DNA of 11,933 nucleotides from Gammaproteobacteria bacterium (GCA_013214885.1 JABSRS010000063.1:1-11933); one strand, 5' to 3'. Numbered from the stretch's first letter, positions 1-7,652 are shown. Numbers and translations are program-made. The notes: a model not told the origin generated them from the letters alone.

Positions 1-2042
1 TATTCAAGCATTTGCTGAGTAAAATCAGCAGGGTACTCGACGGTAACATCAATTATTTTTTCACCCTGATAAACAGGAATTAATTTAGGGTTAATAAAAC
101 CAGAATACGGTGCCAAATCGAGATCTTTGTAACGCTCAATCACTTCGGCATGAATCACAGGATCAACCTTAACCGCATAGCTTTCAATTAGGTGCTGACC
201 CGCTTTAAAGTCACCTTCAGATTTAATCCGCTGTAATTCGCGCAGTAAATCACCGAATAGCTGTTGTAACTTTACGTAATCATTAACCACAAAGTAAGTT
301 TTATTGTCACGAACGCGCTTTTCAATCACGTTATCTTTTAAGCCTTTTTCATAGACCCAACTGGCGACTAATTGGCGATTACGCATGTGCGCTTCTTCAA
401 TTTCCTGACCAGGCTCAAGGCGACGTAGTTGTAACATCATGCCATTGCGGATGTAGTTGTCATAGGCCGCTTTACCAACATCAATACTTGGCATTACTCC
501 CATATCAACCAGTTTTTGATCCATTAAGAAATACAAAGCCACCAAGTCAGCACGACCTTCTTCTAGTGCTGAAGAATATTGCTTTAAGGTTTCTTTGGGC
601 GTACCAACACCTGGATTAATTTGACCAGAAGCATGACCTATAACTTCATGCATATCGGTATGTAGCGTGCTGGCTAATGGTCCGTATTGCTTACCGCGCT
701 TGTAGTCGGCTTCATCCCAGGCGAATTCTTTTAGCGCGCCACCTTTGGCATTATCGTAGGCGGCAACAATGTTTGATAAACTGACCGATTTCGAACCATG
801 ATTGGCGCGGATCCAGTTAGCATTTGGTAAATTAATGCCGATCGGAGTTGATGGCGATGCATCGCCAGATTCCATCACTACAGTAATCGCCTTACCGGTA
901 ATTCCCTTCACTTGTTTTTTCTTATGTGCTGCAAATAATGGTGAGTTATCTTCAAACCACTGTGCTTCTGTGGCAATAGCTGCAATCACCTTGGTCGCAA
1001 TGGGGTCTTTAAACGAAACAACCGACTCAAATGAACCACGCGAGGCTAGCGGATCGTTATAGACTTCAATAAAACCGTTTACCACATCAACGACTGACTC
1101 AGTATCTTTAACCCACTCAATGTTATAAGCATCGAAGTCTTTCAAATCGCCACTTTTAAAATATTTAACTAACAGCGCAAATGTTTTGGCTTGCTGCTCG
1201 TTTTCAGCCACGGTAATCGCCTTCTCAAACCAATAGACTACCTGCTCCAGAGCCTCACCATACATACCACCAACTTTCCAGGTTCGCTCAACAACCTGAC
1301 CATCAATTTTAACTAATTTGGAGTTAAGACCCCAAGACACTGGCGTTTTGTCATTTTTATCCATTTTGGCCGCATAAAAGTCAGTCACTTCCTGCTGGCT
1401 AACACCTTCATAGAAATTTACCGCAGAGGCTATAACATTATCAGTATTGGCACTTTGGTTAACCTTCTTGCTCGCAATCGACGGATCAAACATCACAGGT
1501 TTAAGCAGGGTCAGTAATGATTCAACACTTTGCCCCTGAGCCAATGGTAAATTACCTTTGCTCGCGACGTTATTAACGTAGTCAGCAAAACTTTGAGCCG
1601 AGAATTTCGGTGCGATCTTACCGTTCATGTAGTGATGGTGAATACCATTTGAAAACCACACTCGCTTGGTATATTCACTAAAACTTACAAATTCATCACT
1701 GCTACGATCGCCAGAATAATCTTTAACGATTGCTTCAAGGGTATGACGAATGGTTAGGTTATATTTGTAATTTTGATCCCAAATAATGTCACGACCAGCT
1801 AATGCCGCTTGTGATAGATAATGAAGTAATTCTTTTTGCTTAACTGTTAAGCTCTCAAATTTTGGAAGTTGATAGCGTAACATCTGAATGTCAGCAAAAC
1901 GGTCAGCTCGCCATTTAAAGTCTGGTGCCGCTGATTTTATTATTTTATTGGCCGACTCTGCGGGTTCGACTTCAGAGACTTGTGAACAAGCCGAAATTGA
2001 CAAAGCCATCGCAACAGCAATAGCTAACCGATTTATTTTCAT
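1..2042 (-). CDS. M49 family (dipeptidyl-peptidase III-like) zinc metallopeptidase lipoprotein, 3' end cut by window edge
   Basis: The minus strand is open for 680 codons from ATG at 2042, with GAG a few bases upstream as a ribosome site. The product begins MKINRLAIAVAMALSISAC, a short signal peptide ending in an ISAC lipobox, so Cys19 should be lipidated and the enzyme anchored on the periplasmic side. The zinc motif HEVIGH (residues 465-470, about 633-650) is the six-residue HExxGH typical of family M49. EEGRAD (494-499, about 546-563) is the second M49 motif, supplying the third zinc ligand (Glu495). The 30-residue spacing between them resembles bacterial rather than human DPP III. M49 enzymes remove dipeptides from peptide N-termini, so peptide scavenging in the periplasm is the inferred role. 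The C-terminal QMLEY resembles the QMLRY near the end of bacterial homologues, so only a few residues are probably missing. It is divergent from the next gene. Confidence 0.9.
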   Translation of the reverse strand, partial: MKINRLAIAVAMALSISACSQVSEVEPAESANKIIKSAAPDFKWRADRFADIQMLRYQLPKFESLTVKQKELLHYLSQAALAGRDIIWDQNYKYNLTIRHTLEAIVKDYSGDRSSDEFVSFSEYTKRVWFSNGIHHHYMNGKIAPKFSAQSFADYVNNVASKGNLPLAQGQSVESLLTLLKPVMFDPSIASKKVNQSANTDNVIASAVNFYEGVSQQEVTDFYAAKMDKNDKTPVSWGLNSKLVKIDGQVVERTWKVGGMYGEALEQVVYWFEKAITVAENEQQAKTFALLVKYFKSGDLKDFDAYNIEWVKDTESVVDVVNGFIEVYNDPLASRGSFESVVSFKDPIATKVIAAIATEAQWFEDNSPLFAAHKKKQVKGITGKAITVVMESGDASPSTPIGINLPNANWIRANHGSKSVSLSNIVAAYDNAKGGALKEFAWDEADYKRGKQYGPLASTLHTDMHEVIGHASGQINPGVGTPKETLKQYSSALEEGRADLVALYFLMDQKLVDMGVMPSIDVGKAAYDNYIRNGMMLQLRRLEPGQEIEEAHMRNRQLVASWVYEKGLKDNVIEKRVRDNKTYFVVNDYVKLQQLFGDLLRELQRIKSEGDFKAGQHLIESYAVKVDPVIHAEVIERYKDLDLAPYSGFINPKLIPVYQGEKIIDVTVEYPADFTQQMLE

Positions 2043-2126
2043 TGTTATTCTCATTTATCTAGCTTAGAAGCCCACAACCATAGCAGTACTGACTTGTAAA
2101 TCCGACCAAAATCTACTGCCACTATG

Positions 2127-2153
2127 TTGATAAGGATCAAAACACCTTATTCT
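2127..2153 (+). promoter_or_regulatory. weak candidate promoter for the Gfo/Idh/MocA gene
   Basis: In the 171-bp divergent intergenic region there is TTGATA (2127-2132, one mismatch to the sigma70 -35 box) and TATTCT (2148-2153, two mismatches to the -10 box). The 15-nt spacer is shorter than ideal. The site lies about 60 bp before the ATG at 2214. No convincing promoter was seen for the divergent peptidase gene. Confidence 0.2.
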
Positions 2154-2213
2154 AAAAAGCTTTAATCTGACTAAACCACTCGAGAATTCCAATAATATGG
2201 GGAACGCTAAATT

Positions 2214-3269
2214 ATGGGCGCAAAAGCAACACAAACAATTTCAACTGGGATCATTGGCTATGGTTCTTCGGGTAAAAAACTTCATACCCCGCTTTTGTTA
2301 GATAACCCTAATTTTTCTTTGTATGCAATTGCTACTAAATCATCTTCTCAATCGAAACATTTACCTGAGAACACGATTCAACTAACACCAGAACAGCTAA
2401 TTGTTGAACCTAATATCGATTTAGTCGTAGTGGCGACACCTAATGACACCCACTTTAGCTATGCAAAAAAAGCCCTTGAAGCTGGTAAACATGTGATTGT
2501 CGAAAAACCAATTGCTTTAAATACCGAGCAAGTTGCGATCCTCAGCGAGTTAGCCCAAGCCAAAGGCTTATTATTATCAACGTTCCACAACAGACTCTGG
2601 GATTGTGATTACCTAGCGGTTAAGAAAATCGTCAAAAATAAGACTCTTGGCACTATCCATAGCTACGGCGTTCAAGTAAACCGTTACTGGCCGGAAGTCA
2701 TCAACAATTGGCGTGATAACCCAGAGCACGGTGGAGCGGTGTGGGAACTAGCACCTAACCTAATAGTTCAGTCTTTGACTTTATTTGGTAAACCAAACAG
2801 TATTTTTGCCGACATCTCAACGACTCGCCCGATAGCTAAAGCGCCTGACTCATTTTATATGCGATTAATTTATTCTGACTTAGTGGTTGAGCTAACCTGC
2901 AGCTCATTAGTCAAACACACTGGACCGCGCTACTTAATCCACGGTGATATTGGAAGCTACATCAAGCAAGGTGTCGACCCTCAGCATAAGCAGTTAAAAG
3001 CAGGAATGATCCCTGGGGATGATAAGTTTGGTCGTGAATCGATTGATGATTGGGGCTCTTTGTATACTTGTGCCGAAAATCGTCACTCAGAAACACTGTG
3101 CCCATCCCCCGATGGTAATTACCCAGAATTTTACCGTAAAATTCATTTAGCGATTACTCAAGGTGATCCAACGCCAGTTAGCCACCAGCACGCTCATGAT
3201 GTGATTTCAATTATCACCGCTGCCAATCAATCGAGTCAGCAACGAAAAGTTATTGATATTAACCATTAA
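2214..3269 (+). CDS. Gfo/Idh/MocA family NAD(P)-dependent oxidoreductase, altered catalytic motif
   Basis: This 351-residue protein has the family's normal length. An N-terminal Rossmann fold carries GYGSSG (residues 15-20) for the dinucleotide, and the hallmark EKPIAL lies at 97-102 with Lys98. The C-terminal half matches the usual substrate/dimerisation domain, including GSYIKQGVDPQ and an AGMIPGDDKFG stretch like that of E. coli YdgJ-type members. ATG 2214 is preceded by GGGGAA at a usable distance. The family oxidises or reduces sugars and related polyols. Substrate is not predictable here. The odd point is residues 171-187: where relatives have a D-L-[GA]-x-H-L-I-D core, this protein has E178, N182 and V185, so the residues normally linked to catalysis are replaced. 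It is cytoplasmic (no signal peptide) and appears to be a single-gene unit followed by a hairpin. Confidence 0.9.
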   Translation: MGAKATQTISTGIIGYGSSGKKLHTPLLLDNPNFSLYAIATKSSSQSKHLPENTIQLTPEQLIVEPNIDLVVVATPNDTHFSYAKKALEAGKHVIVEKPIALNTEQVAILSELAQAKGLLLSTFHNRLWDCDYLAVKKIVKNKTLGTIHSYGVQVNRYWPEVINNWRDNPEHGGAVWELAPNLIVQSLTLFGKPNSIFADISTTRPIAKAPDSFYMRLIYSDLVVELTCSSLVKHTGPRYLIHGDIGSYIKQGVDPQHKQLKAGMIPGDDKFGRESIDDWGSLYTCAENRHSETLCPSPDGNYPEFYRKIHLAITQGDPTPVSHQHAHDVISIITAANQSSQQRKVIDINH

Positions 3270-3280
3270 ATTATTTTTTG

Positions 3281-3304
3281 GTCCCCTTGGTTTACTCAGG
3301 GGAC
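3281..3304 (+). terminator. hairpin downstream of the oxidoreductase gene, possible weak terminator
   Basis: GTCCCCT (3281-3287) pairs perfectly with AGGGGAC (3298-3304) around a 10-nt loop, 11 bp after the stop codon. The sequence after the stem is TTAATTC rather than a U run, so intrinsic termination would be weak. The T-rich stretch lies on the upstream side. Confidence 0.35.
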
Positions 3305-3411
3305 TTAATTCAGTTAGAGCTCGCTCACATATTATCCTCTCAATATAATTCTGCCGCTAGTCCGCTTAAAAACGTTATGTTATAGTATTACATTATCTTC
3401 TTTTATTTGAT

Positions 3412-5127
3412 GTGATCATGATTCTGTTCGCCAGTATAGTGGCTCTTTTTATTGGCCCCTTACTTTTTAACCTCACCACCAGAAAGAGCAATATGCTCGA
3501 CTTGTTTGATGGCTTTATTTTTGTGGTCATCGGCGGTTTGGTAATTTTTCACATCTTGCCAGAAACAGTGAGCGAAGCTGGGGTTTGGAGCATTCTATTT
3601 GTGGTATTAGGTCTATTTGGACCAACCATTGCCGAAAGCATTTTTCACAAAGCAGCCTCTATTACCCATAAGACAACGCTGATGATCGGTGTGACAGGTT
3701 TGGTATTACATAGCTTAACCGACGGCACCGCGTTAACCGAAGATCCCAATTTCACCCAATTAACCTTAATTATTGCTGTGGTCGTCCACCGATTACCCGT
3801 TGGTTTAACTATTTGGTGGTTACTACGCCCCCATTTTGGCAAGGCAATCGCACTGTCGGTATTAGGGTTAATGTCCGTTGGCACCATTACAGGTTCGTAT
3901 TATGGCAACGTGTGGCTGCCGCAATTAGATTCATCGATAGTCGCGCTAATTGAAAGCTTTATTGCTGGCTCAGTATTACACGTGGTGTTCCATCGCCCTT
4001 ATGCCGAACATCATCATAGTCATCAACAAACCACGACCCATTATGATGGGTTAGGTTCGCTGTTAGGTTTAGCTTGCCTGGCGGCTATTTTATTGATCGG
4101 ACATCAAGAAGAGGGCCATCATAGTGACCAACAGATTGATTTATTAATTCAATTGGCATTCACCCTATCGCCTTTCTTGTTACTGGCGTACGCGCTATCG
4201 AGTGTGAGTAAGTATGTATTTTCGGATAATCATCCAATAAAAATCCAATCGGGTAAACCGACTAATTTTCAGGTGTTACGCGGGGCTTTACTTGGTTTGC
4301 CGTTACCCTTTTGTATTCCCGATGCGACCAAAGCTTATCAATTATTACGCAAACAAGGGGCGCATGCCTCTATGGCACTGGCTTTTTTAATCTCGGCGCC
4401 AATATTAGGTTTTGAATCACTATTAATTTCCTTACCATTGCTTGGTTGGGAAATGACATTTACGCGCTTAATTTGCGCCATCGTTATCATCTTATTGCTC
4501 GCGCTAATCATGGTGCGTTGGGTCCGAGACAAAGAACCACAACCGATTGCGGCTCAAGCTGAAATCGCCAGCAAACTAAAACATTCTCTGCGTCATGGTT
4601 ACGAACATTTATTTGATCATACTGCGCCATGGCTGGTCGTTGGATTAATTCTCGCCAGCATCCTGACTCTTGGTCAGCAGCATGTCCCTCATTGGAGTGA
4701 TTTATTGCTGATCGCCCTGCTTGCGATACCACTAAGGCTCTGTGCCACAGGAGTAACCCCAATCGCGGCTGCGATGTTGGTTACTGGCTGGAGCCCTGGC
4801 AGTGCCTTGGTGTTAATGATCTTGGGGCCAACAATTAGCATTGAGCTAATTCGTTTCATGATTAAAGAACACGGTGTCAAACTTGCTGCGGCATTTGTGA
4901 TCTTATTACCCATTTCAGTTATCGCATTTGCATTGCTCACCGATAACATGGTGGGTGATCTAGTGATCAGCAACTTAACGTTAAACCACAACGCGCCATC
5001 AACCTTTGAGGTCATCAGCCTAGCAATTATAGGACTGTTGGTTTCATGGTCTTTATTACGACGTGGAGCACGGGCCTTTGTGGCGGAGCTGTTGCCTAAG
5101 TTGAACTTGCATACTCATAACCATTAG
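3412..5127 (+). CDS. ZIP-like / ArsP-like (COG0701) two-part membrane permease with His-rich loops
   Basis: This 571-residue polytopic membrane protein has two recognisable halves. Residues 1-230 resemble ZIP metal transporters: HILPE at 47-51 (ZIP-type HxLPE), HSLTDG at 100-105 (ZIP TM4 HNxxDG) and HRLPVG at 126-131 where ZIP TM5 has HExPHE. A His-rich loop follows at 194-210, with more His at 231-237. Residues 240-555 resemble the COG0701/ArsP_1 permeases, with the internally repeated signature: LPLPFCIPDA...AFLISAP at 296-330 and LCATGVTPIAA...GPTISI at 443-477. The Cys-Ser-Cys motif of true ArsP is not kept in the first copy. The C-terminus is HTHNH. Metal-ion transport in the inner membrane is inferred from the fold and His content, but ion and direction are unknown. 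The start could be GTG 3412 or ATG 3418. Neither has a clear ribosome site. A TATAGT lies at 3381-3386. Confidence 0.75.
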   Translation: MIMILFASIVALFIGPLLFNLTTRKSNMLDLFDGFIFVVIGGLVIFHILPETVSEAGVWSILFVVLGLFGPTIAESIFHKAASITHKTTLMIGVTGLVLHSLTDGTALTEDPNFTQLTLIIAVVVHRLPVGLTIWWLLRPHFGKAIALSVLGLMSVGTITGSYYGNVWLPQLDSSIVALIESFIAGSVLHVVFHRPYAEHHHSHQQTTTHYDGLGSLLGLACLAAILLIGHQEEGHHSDQQIDLLIQLAFTLSPFLLLAYALSSVSKYVFSDNHPIKIQSGKPTNFQVLRGALLGLPLPFCIPDATKAYQLLRKQGAHASMALAFLISAPILGFESLLISLPLLGWEMTFTRLICAIVIILLLALIMVRWVRDKEPQPIAAQAEIASKLKHSLRHGYEHLFDHTAPWLVVGLILASILTLGQQHVPHWSDLLLIALLAIPLRLCATGVTPIAAAMLVTGWSPGSALVLMILGPTISIELIRFMIKEHGVKLAAAFVILLPISVIAFALLTDNMVGDLVISNLTLNHNAPSTFEVISLAIIGLLVSWSLLRRGARAFVAELLPKLNLHTHNH

Positions 5128-5159
5128 CATAGTCATAACCATTAGCATAGTCATAACCA
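5115..5159 (+). repeat. 18-bp direct tandem repeat (2.5 copies) spanning the permease stop codon
   Basis: TCATAACCATTAGCATAG occurs at 5115-5132 and 5133-5150, followed by a half copy TCATAACCA at 5151-5159. The unit length is a multiple of three and in frame with the permease gene. The gene's TAG stop (5125-5127) lies inside copy 1, and a second in-frame TAG lies in copy 2. Between the stops the frame reads His-Ser-His-Asn-His, matching the HTHNH that ends the protein. Confidence 0.9.
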
Positions 5160-5209
5160 CTAAATCAGACCCTCCTTAATTGGGATAAACTGTTTAACAA
5201 AGGATTAAT

Positions 5210-5971
5210 ATGTGTGTATTGTTTGTCGCTAATAAGGTATCGGATCTGTACCCGTTAATTATTATCGCGAATCGAGATGAGTTTCATCGGCGGCCAACCG
5301 CGAAGTTGGCCCAGTGGCCTGATTCCGCAATCATTGCAGGTCAAGATCTTGAGGCGCTTGGTACTTGGCTTGGGGTTAACGTTGATGGTCGCATTGCCGC
5401 GTTGACTAATGTCCGTGGTCCACAATTTATAAAACCACAGCCACCTAGTCGCGGTGAATTAGTGACGGATTACCTTAACAGTCTGGCTAGCCCGACTGAA
5501 TTTGGACCAAAGCTCCAACCTATAGCCGCTCAATATTCTGGTTTTAACCTACTTTATGGTACTGCGGATCAACTCTTTACCTTTAATAATACCACCAACC
5601 AAGTGCTTCCTATCACCGAGGGCTGTCATGGTTTATCCAATGCGGCACTGAATGATCATTGGCCTAAAGTTCAGCGTGGTGTAAGTCAGCTCGAAGCCTA
5701 TCTTGCAACTACTGAGCGGGTCGATGCCAACGAGTTGGTGACATTAATGCAGTGCAATATTAAGGCACCCGATCATCTATTACCCGACACGGGTGTCGGG
5801 ATCGAATTGGAACGTTTTTTGTCACCAATTTTCATTATCGGTGATGAGTACGGCACGCGTTGCTCGACTATCCTGCTTTATGATCGGCACCAACAGCTAA
5901 CAATCTTTGAATATAGTTACCATAAAGATGGTCAAATCTGCGATAAAGTCGAGATCAAATTGCCGCGATAA
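5210..5971 (+). CDS. NRDE family protein (TANGO2-like)
   Basis: This 253-residue protein opens with MCVLFVAN and carries the family-defining NRDE at residues 21-24, within ANRDEFHRRP, followed by GTWLGVNVDGRIAALTNVR. The N-terminal Met-Cys and overall layout fit the NRDE/TANGO2 family, which is thought to adopt an Ntn-hydrolase-like fold. LPDTGVGIELERFLSPIFI near residues 192-210 is another typical block. Eukaryotic TANGO2 has been tied to heme and lipid handling. The bacterial role is not settled, so no reaction is assigned. ATG 5210 is supported by AAAGGA seven bases or so upstream. No signal peptide is present, so it should be cytoplasmic. Its last 17 bp overlap the end of the convergent HIT gene. 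Confidence 0.88.
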   Translation: MCVLFVANKVSDLYPLIIIANRDEFHRRPTAKLAQWPDSAIIAGQDLEALGTWLGVNVDGRIAALTNVRGPQFIKPQPPSRGELVTDYLNSLASPTEFGPKLQPIAAQYSGFNLLYGTADQLFTFNNTTNQVLPITEGCHGLSNAALNDHWPKVQRGVSQLEAYLATTERVDANELVTLMQCNIKAPDHLLPDTGVGIELERFLSPIFIIGDEYGTRCSTILLYDRHQQLTIFEYSYHKDGQICDKVEIKLPR

Positions 5972-6383
5972 ATCCCAGTTGTCCCAGCAATGGTTCGATA
6001 ATTTTATTAGCCTGCTTGACCAGATCGTCCTGCTCAAAAGGCACCGATGAACCAACCCCCCAAATCGGCCCTGGCCAACAAGGATCATTGTGATAACGCA
6101 CGACATGGTGAATATGCAATTGCGCAACGACATTGCCCAAGGCTGCAACGTTAAGACTATCGCCTTGGTATAACGTCATTAAACTTTGCCCCAACAAAGC
6201 AGATTCTTTAGTAACTTGCGCTTGTTCCTGGGCGGATAATTGATACATTTCATTGATACCCACACGCTTAGGCACCAAAATACACCACGGATAGCGGCTA
6301 TCTTTAGCTAATAAAAGTCTCGATTGCTCAAAGTCACCCAACACCACAGTGTCATTAGCCAATCTGGTATCTAACTCAAACAT
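5955..6383 (-). CDS. HIT domain protein (histidine-triad nucleotide hydrolase/transferase family)
   Basis: This 142-residue protein is of normal HIT size. The active-site block is QLHIHHVVR at residues 88-96, followed by DPCWPGPIWG. In this subgroup the first His of the HxHxHxx triad is commonly Gln, while the catalytic and third His (H90, H92) are kept. HIT proteins hydrolyse or transfer nucleoside phosphates and phosphoramidates. The physiological substrate is unknown here. I prefer ATG at 6383 (MFELDTRL, the common start in relatives) with AGGA ten bases upstream. A TTG three codons earlier (6392) would place AGGA too close. The gene lies 42 bp downstream of the decayed histidine kinase on the same strand and converges with the NRDE gene, overlapping its 3' end. 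Confidence 0.88.
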   Translation of the reverse strand: MFELDTRLANDTVVLGDFEQSRLLLAKDSRYPWCILVPKRVGINEMYQLSAQEQAQVTKESALLGQSLMTLYQGDSLNVAALGNVVAQLHIHHVVRYHNDPCWPGPIWGVGSSVPFEQDDLVKQANKIIEPLLGQLGFIAAI

Positions 6384-6425
6384 ACTTAACAAATCCTAAC
6401 TGATAAAACCCTAGTATAATGCCAA

Positions 6426-6903
6426 TTACCACAGCGGCAATGTGAAATAAAACTTACTGCCTTGGTTGGGCGAGCTTTCGACCAAAATTTCCCCTTATGA
6501 TGATCGATTATTCCCTTGCAAATAGCCAAACCTATTCCAGGACCATTATCAACCACACAAATCGTCAGAGTTTGCTGGTCATGTGTAAGATCAACATTGA
6601 CCTTGGCAGCATTGGATAACAAATTAATCATCACCTGAATAATCCGATCACGATCGATCGTGACCATCAACTGGCCGAATGGCAAACTGGTTGATAAAAA
6701 ATCATCTTTCACTAAATCAAGTTGCTGCAATCGCTTATTATCTGCGCGTAATTCTTTTGATGTTGTTTCATATAAGCGAGTTTTTTCTCAAGCTTTTGAC
6801 TGTATTCCATCACTTGGGATGTCTCATCTAACATTTTCATCACAGTGGCCAACCCCGTGACTAACCCACTTTTACGTAGGGGTAAAACTTTAACCAATAT
6901 CAA
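6426..6903 (-). pseudogene. remnant of a symporter-type sensor histidine kinase
   Basis: The pieces match the C-terminal kinase part of the sodium:solute-symporter/PAS histidine kinases. Reading leftwards from about 6900: a coiled-coil segment LDETSQVMEYSQKLEKK; after a one-base shift at the A6 run (6781-6786), TRLYETTSKELRADNKRLQQLDLVKDDFLST; then directly DRDRIIQVMINLLSNAAK (N box), VVDNGPGI (G1 box), GLAICKGIIDHHKGKFW (G2 box). A further shift near 6440-6460 restores FYFTLPLW followed by TAA at 6426-6428. Between DDFLST and the N box, about 90-100 residues including the phospho-accepting His region are gone (junction near 6690). Between GPGI and GLAIC, about 30 residues are gone (junction near 6532). 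The N-terminal transporter and sensor parts are absent. It cannot be a working kinase. Confidence 0.85.
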
Positions 6904-6904
6904 T

Positions 6905-7041
6905 CACGAGGTAGATAAAATATCAGATTTAAATCACCAAATAGCAGCCGTTGAGGAGTAATCGGCGTAACAAACGAAGTGAATCAAAACACCCCGCGGA
7001 TTAGCGACATCGCAAACTCTGGCATTGCTCATGACCAATAG
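6905..7041 (+). pseudogene. remnant of a methyl-accepting chemotaxis protein (post-tip helix)
   Basis: The plus strand spells a degraded chemoreceptor segment. From 6911 it reads VDKISDLNHQIAAVEE, then a TAA where receptors have Gln (EEQS; a CAA to TAA change). After SA a base is missing, and the next frame from 6970 continues TNEVNQNTPRISDIANS before a TAG at 7039-7041. Intact receptors read roughly LNHQIA-x-AVEEQSAVTNEVNQNI-x-x-ISDIA, so one codon also appears lost before AVEE. It is not a piece of the intact receptor at 7762, whose corresponding region differs. It abuts the 5' truncated end of the kinase remnant on the other strand, so the two were brought together by rearrangement. Confidence 0.75.
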
Positions 7042-7049
7042 TCTAAAGT

Positions 7050-7079
7050 ACCTAGGCTCGCTATTAAAAGAGCTTAGGT
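7050..7079. repeat. imperfect inverted repeat upstream of the 157-aa gene
   Basis: ACCTAGGCTC (7050-7059) and GAGCTTAGGT (7070-7079) form a 10-bp stem with one mismatch and a 10-nt loop. Neither side has a run of T, so a classic terminator is not supported. It could be an old terminator of the decayed receptor or an operator for the gene starting at 7179. Confidence 0.5.
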
Positions 7080-7178
7080 CCCTGCATAGTCTGATCCTGC
7101 AGTTTAAGTGCTAGCTACAACAAATATCCTAAATTTGGTATACAGTTAATATTAGGCTAACTAACCAGCGAGAATATA

Positions 7179-7652
7179 ATGGTTCCCCCTGATATGTGTC
7201 CGATTTCATTTGAGGCAACACTCGAAGCGGCAATCACCATGCTAGATGATGTGTTCTCTCAGTACATCGATGCGCTATACCGCGTTAAATCACCGCAGTC
7301 AAAAGCCTTGCTCCATGATGAAGCCCAAGCAACATTAAAACGAAAACACAGCCTGGAACTTGCCCTGCTTAATGGTCATATCAACACAGAACTCCAGCAA
7401 GAGTACATCCCATCAATGAACCTTGATTATGCTTTGCATCAGCAATCATTAACAGAGGATGCTGATACCAGAGAGGTATTAGCATTTGCCATTCACCTCG
7501 AAAAAATTGCCGAAGTGTATTTCCACCGGATGTGTGAAAATTGCAGCCAAGCTGCTAGCTCGATACTATTGCAACGGCTGCGACAAGCGCAAAATAAACG
7601 GCTGCTTTCACTCGAAGATTTATATGAATTACATTTCTTAACTGAAAACTAA
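7179..7652 (+). CDS. uncharacterised 157-aa helical protein, possibly ferritin-like fold
   Basis: I do not recognise this gene as a named family. The product is soluble, with no signal peptide or membrane segment, and almost wholly helical in composition. The C-terminal half (residues 98-150) has a rubrerythrin-like rhythm: an EVLAFAIHLEKIAEVYFHRM helix, then a helix where ferritin-like proteins have ExxH, then LLSLEDLYELHFL. The second helix here reads RQAQNKRL, without the metal-binding Glu/His pair, so di-iron binding is doubtful. Cys7, Cys119 and Cys122 are present. ATG 7179 has GCGAGA a suitable distance upstream; a second ATG at 7194 lacks one. It lies 109 bp before the chemoreceptor on the same strand, so co-transcription is possible but not shown. 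Confidence 0.6.
   Translation: MVPPDMCPISFEATLEAAITMLDDVFSQYIDALYRVKSPQSKALLHDEAQATLKRKHSLELALLNGHINTELQQEYIPSMNLDYALHQQSLTEDADTREVLAFAIHLEKIAEVYFHRMCENCSQAASSILLQRLRQAQNKRLLSLEDLYELHFLTEN

Noticed and set aside
802..1062. 86-codon plus-strand open frame inside the peptidase gene
   Set aside because: It is antisense to a well-supported M49 coding region and has no family resemblance or ribosome site.
4338..5015. Three minus-strand open frames inside the permease gene
   Set aside because: They are shadows of a frame with clear transporter motifs, and their products look random.
5115..5159. Short repeats as a CRISPR array
   Set aside because: The copies are directly adjacent without spacers, are only 18 bp long, and are in frame with the gene.
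5783..5800. Perfect 8-bp stem CCCGACAC/GTGTCGGG with a 2-nt loop
   Set aside because: It lies inside the NRDE gene and encodes the conserved PDTGVG block, so codon constraint explains it; there is no T run.
6781..6787. AAAAAAC on the minus strand as a programmed -1 frameshift site
   Set aside because: The downstream frame lacks essential kinase regions and has a further frameshift, so simple decay fits better.
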